The translations under genes were made by a program, and so were the position numbers. The notes under the pieces are model-generated. The model was not told the origin of the DNA. It was given only the letters and a program-made list of their open reading frames with translations, and made no database searches. Shown in pieces: positions 61,330-64,000 of a stretch of 64,000 nucleotides of DNA (positions are counted from its first letter, which is position 1; every line of letters begins with the position of its first letter). Where the stretch lies: positions 48,765,090 through 48,829,089 of the forward strand of contig CM070908.1 of assembly GCA_036417435.1 (NCBI GenBank), written 5' to 3'. Origin of the DNA: Inia geoffrensis (Eukaryota; Chordata; Mammalia; Artiodactyla; Iniidae).

Positions 61330-61870
61330 CTCCATCCTTATTCCATTTAGGATGTCTGTCTGCAGTGACCTCACATGTACACTGCATCCTGTCCATCTCC
61401 CCGCCTTTCCCAGATTGTCCTTCCTGGGAAACGAACTCTTTTCTTTCTGTTTCACAGCTTCCACTCCCCTTGCCCCTTCCCTCTCACCCCTTTTCTCCTA
61501 TCCTCAACTTGTCTGCTATGGATTTGCCTTCTTTGCCTCCCTGCCTTCAGCTCCTAAACTTCTTCCTACTTTTTGTTCTCTTTGCTCTCAGTTTCCTCTT
61601 ATCTTTTTAGTTATTGCTTTTTATTTTTTCCCATTTCTTTCCAAGGTAGAGTGGATTGGATTTTGACTTTCTTTTCTTGCTTGGTTGTAAATCTATTTTT
61701 AGCTTCAAATATACCTTTACTTATCAGGGTCAGATTTGTTTCAGAGTTAGTCTGTGAACCCCCTGAAGACTAGGACCACAGGGCCTTCATCTTTGAATGC
61801 CCTGCAGGATCCAGTAGAGTGCCTGGTGCAGGCTGAGTGCATAACAGAAGGTTTTTAGCGTGTATTCATC
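61330..61870 (+). repeat. Possible LINE-2 relic
   Basis: The pyrimidine-rich start and the end 'ccctgaagactaggaccaca', 'ccagtagagtgcctggtgca' resemble the L2 3' end (GAGGGCAGGGAC, CAGTGCCTGGCAC). The left boundary is uncertain. The overlapping 129-, 81- and 60-codon frames here are low-complexity and have no known domain. Confidence 0.45.
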
Positions 61871-62179
61871 TGTGTTGTTCAGTATGTCTCATGCAGTCCT
61901 CCATTGCTGAAGGCAGTGATTTTTAAAACCAGAGTTGCTGAATGTTCCCTTCACCTCTGTGATGCTTTATGTCAAAAGGCATTTTGTATAGCAGAAATAA
62001 GTCTTACTAAAGTAAATTCTTTTACATATACCAACTGATATGTCACTCCCTACCCCACCTTTCTCCCCTGAAACATGTGGGCCACTAGGACCCCAGGGCT
62101 GTTGGCTAGAGTTAGGTTATGTATGCAGCTAATGGGACACACTGTGATAGCATATGAGCTAAGTCAGAAACTGCAATAG

Positions 62180-62294
62180 GAAGAGAAGAGAGAGAAGGGA
62201 AGAGAAAAGAAGAGAAGAGAAGAGAAAAGAAGAGAAGAGAAGAGAAGAGAAGGGAAGGGAAAAGAGAAGAGAAGAGAAGAGGAGAGAAGAGAAA
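62180..62294. repeat. (GAAGA)n-type purine repeat
   Basis: About 115 bases of GAAGA/GAGAA/GGAA units on the + strand, in RBMS3 intron 1. The reverse Leu/Phe/Ser-rich frames over it are artefacts. Confidence 0.95.
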
Positions 62295-63651
62295 AACTGA
62301 CACAGTGTTGCTTCCCAAGATGCTGGCAAGAACATCAGAACGCGTGCCAACTTGGAAGGGCAGAAGTGCATTTCAAAGACAGCCAGTATTTGGAAATTGG
62401 GGATGAGAACAAGCAAGGAGGTCAGGACTAAATGGCAGTGGTGGTGGTTTGAGGGGACTGGAGAGGCCATTTCTGAGCAGTTGCCAAGACTGTCAGCTTG
62501 TATATGCAACTTCCTTCCTTGGGTTGGTGGAGAGTTGGACATATCAGGAGGTGAACTCAGAAGACGCAGCTAGGAGATGGGTTGAGTGCTAAGGCCCATC
62601 TTTTTGTCTATTTTTCTTATTTGAGACAGAGGATCTTGAGTATAGTAGTCATATATTATCTCCCTATGCCATGTAAATATCCACAGCAATGTGGATTTTT
62701 TAACTCAAAATTTTGAAAAGACAACTTCGAAGATCAAATAAGACTGACAAAATGCCTATTTTGGGAAAAAAAAGCTCTAGTTTCCCTATGCAATTAACTA
62801 AGCAGGTATAAAGAAATGTCCGAAGTAACGATAGATGATATAAGATGGGATTCTGATGTCAACTTCAAAGGCTTCCTCACTAAGGAATGTATGGAAACAA
62901 TAGCCTAGTTGTGGCTGCAAGCTGTGTTTTTGGTTTGGATGCCTCTTGATTTTTCCAAGTTGTGTTGAATCTCTTATGTTTGTTTTGCAGTTTTGTATTT
63001 TTTTTTTCTCTACCGTGTTCTTTTTTTGCATCAAGGCCCTTATTACCATTTGTAGAAAATATAGTCTCTCTATATGTAATTCCTCAACATTCAGTAAATT
63101 TTTCTATTGCAAAGTAATCCAGACTAATCGTATCTAGTGAAACAACTCAAGATATATATTGAAAATACTAATAATCTTCTTCTGCACACCACACTGGTCT
63201 ATGAAGAACTCTCAGATATAACATGTTAATGAAAAAATCATATGTTCCCTTCTATAACATTCTTTATGCTCATACAAACATATGAGATATCTCAGATCTA
63301 TGGTATCTGAGATCAAACTGAGCAGGTTATTTTACTCCTTTTCTCAATGGAAAACATACTTTGTGCATTCTCCCCAGTTCACTAGACATGTCCTTTTTTT
63401 TAAATTGTCAGGGTAATTGTTTCTAGTGTGTTTGCATCACATTTTATGCAAGTATTGCCCATCGATGGGCACGGATTTTTTTTGCCCCGTTTTGCCACTA
63501 TGAATAATTTTACAATAAATGTATAAGGTACTCATTTTAGTACTGAAAATTGAATCGTTTATCTTCTAAGCAGGTTTGCTTCCTTTTAAACACTGAAAAA
63601 TGCCTTGATGAGTTCCTTATTACACAAGGATTGACATCAGTGCTTGGACTC

Positions 63652-63677
63652 TTTTTTTTTTTTTTTTTTTTTTTTTT
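63652..63677. repeat. Poly(T) run
   Basis: A 26-base T run. No recognisable SINE body follows it directly ('agcaatacctgccatcattt'), so it is either the tail of an unrecognised element or a simple repeat. Confidence 0.85.
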
Positions 63678-63729
63678 AGCAATACCTGCCATCATTTCCT
63701 CATTTCTTGGTATTGCTCTACCCTTGATC

Positions 63730-64000
63730 TTTTTTTTTTTTTTTTTAGCATCTTTATTGGAGTATAATTGCTTTACAATGGTGTGTTAGTTTCTGCTTTA
63801 TATCAAAGTGAATCAGCTATACATATACATATATCCCCATATCCCCTCCCTCCTGCGTATCCCTCCCCCGTCCCTATCCCACCCCTATAGGTGGTCACAG
63901 AGCACCGAGCTGATCTCCCTGTGCTATGCGGCTGCTTCCCACTAGCTATCTATTTTACATTTGGTAGTGTATATATGTCCATGCCACTCTTTCACTTTGT
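63730..64000 (-). mobile_element. LINE-1, reverse orientation, running off the window
   Basis: A poly(T) run (63730-63746) followed by 'agcatctttattggagtata', 'ggtggtcacagagcaccgag' and 'gctatctattttacatttgg', the reverse of the 3' end seen at 8420-8730. The element continues beyond 64000, so its length is unknown. Confidence 0.93.

Larger units (their letters stand above)
49328..64000 (+). other. RBMS3: RBMS3 intron 1 (5' part, continues past the window)
   Basis: No sequence encoding the next part of RBMS3 (the QSYAPAPHPMAPP region and the first RRM) was seen up to 64000, so the first intron is longer than 14.6 kb here. RBMS3 is a very large gene in other mammals, so this is expected. The first 6.5 kb (49.3-55.8 kb) holds no obvious transposon, only a GT repeat at 51032-51050 and short T or A runs. 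Open frames in the intron have no recognised domain. Confidence 0.85.

Noticed and set aside
61277..61773. Overlapping frames rich in Phe, Leu, Pro and Ser
   Set aside because: The pyrimidine-rich sequence gives low-complexity frames in all three phases, with no domain and a likely L2 origin.
1..64000. CRISPR arrays, bacterial operons, phage or plasmid features
   Set aside because: None are present. The repeats, splice site and gene content are those of a mammalian nuclear genome.

Overview
This window is nuclear DNA from a mammal, most likely a cetacean. The evidence is the repeat content: tRNA-derived SINEs of the CHR type (starting GGCTTCCCTGGTGGCGCAG, ending GCGGTACAC on the other strand), a near full-length cetartiodactyl-type LINE-1, several 5'-truncated LINE-1 tails of the same lineage, and older L2, MIR, MER5-like and LTR relics. 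There are no operons, ribosome binding sites, CRISPR arrays or bacterial genes. The repeats do not let me say which cetacean it is.

The one host gene I can support is RBMS3, on the + strand. Its first coding exon lies at 49253-49327. It encodes 25 residues that match the RBMS3 amino terminus and ends in a GTATGG splice donor. A GC-richer, CpG-containing stretch with long T runs (about 48.1-49.25 kb) probably holds the promoter and 5' leader. Everything from 49328 to the window end is the beginning of intron 1. I did not see exon 2. The coding exon is too short to stand out as an open frame and was recognised from its peptide and splice site.

Layout. 1-1.2 kb is old intergenic DNA. 1.2-8.73 kb is a LINE-1 with decayed ORF1 and ORF2, a SINE inserted in ORF2 and a large TTTC microsatellite. 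8.7-48.1 kb is the intergenic region upstream of RBMS3. It carries LINE-1 tails (11.2, 13.1-14.2, 25.3-26.6, 34.0-34.3, 41.5-42.0 and 42.6-43.4 kb), CHR SINEs (9.8, 10.35, 19.5, 39.5 and 44.9 kb), LTR-like blocks (14.6, 20.6, 21.4, 24.1 and 37 kb) and older relics. No host exon was recognised there. 48.1-49.33 kb is RBMS3 promoter, leader and exon 1. 49.33-64.0 kb is RBMS3 intron 1, with two SINEs (56.1 and 57.35 kb), a LINE-1 scrap with a perfect 16-bp target duplication (58.2 kb), microsatellites, and a LINE-1 tail running off the end.

I found no previously undescribed gene system. The most useful results are the hidden RBMS3 exon, the leader T runs and short upstream reading frames, and a set of insertions whose target-site duplications can be read directly. 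All repeat family names come from recognition by eye and have not been run against a repeat library.
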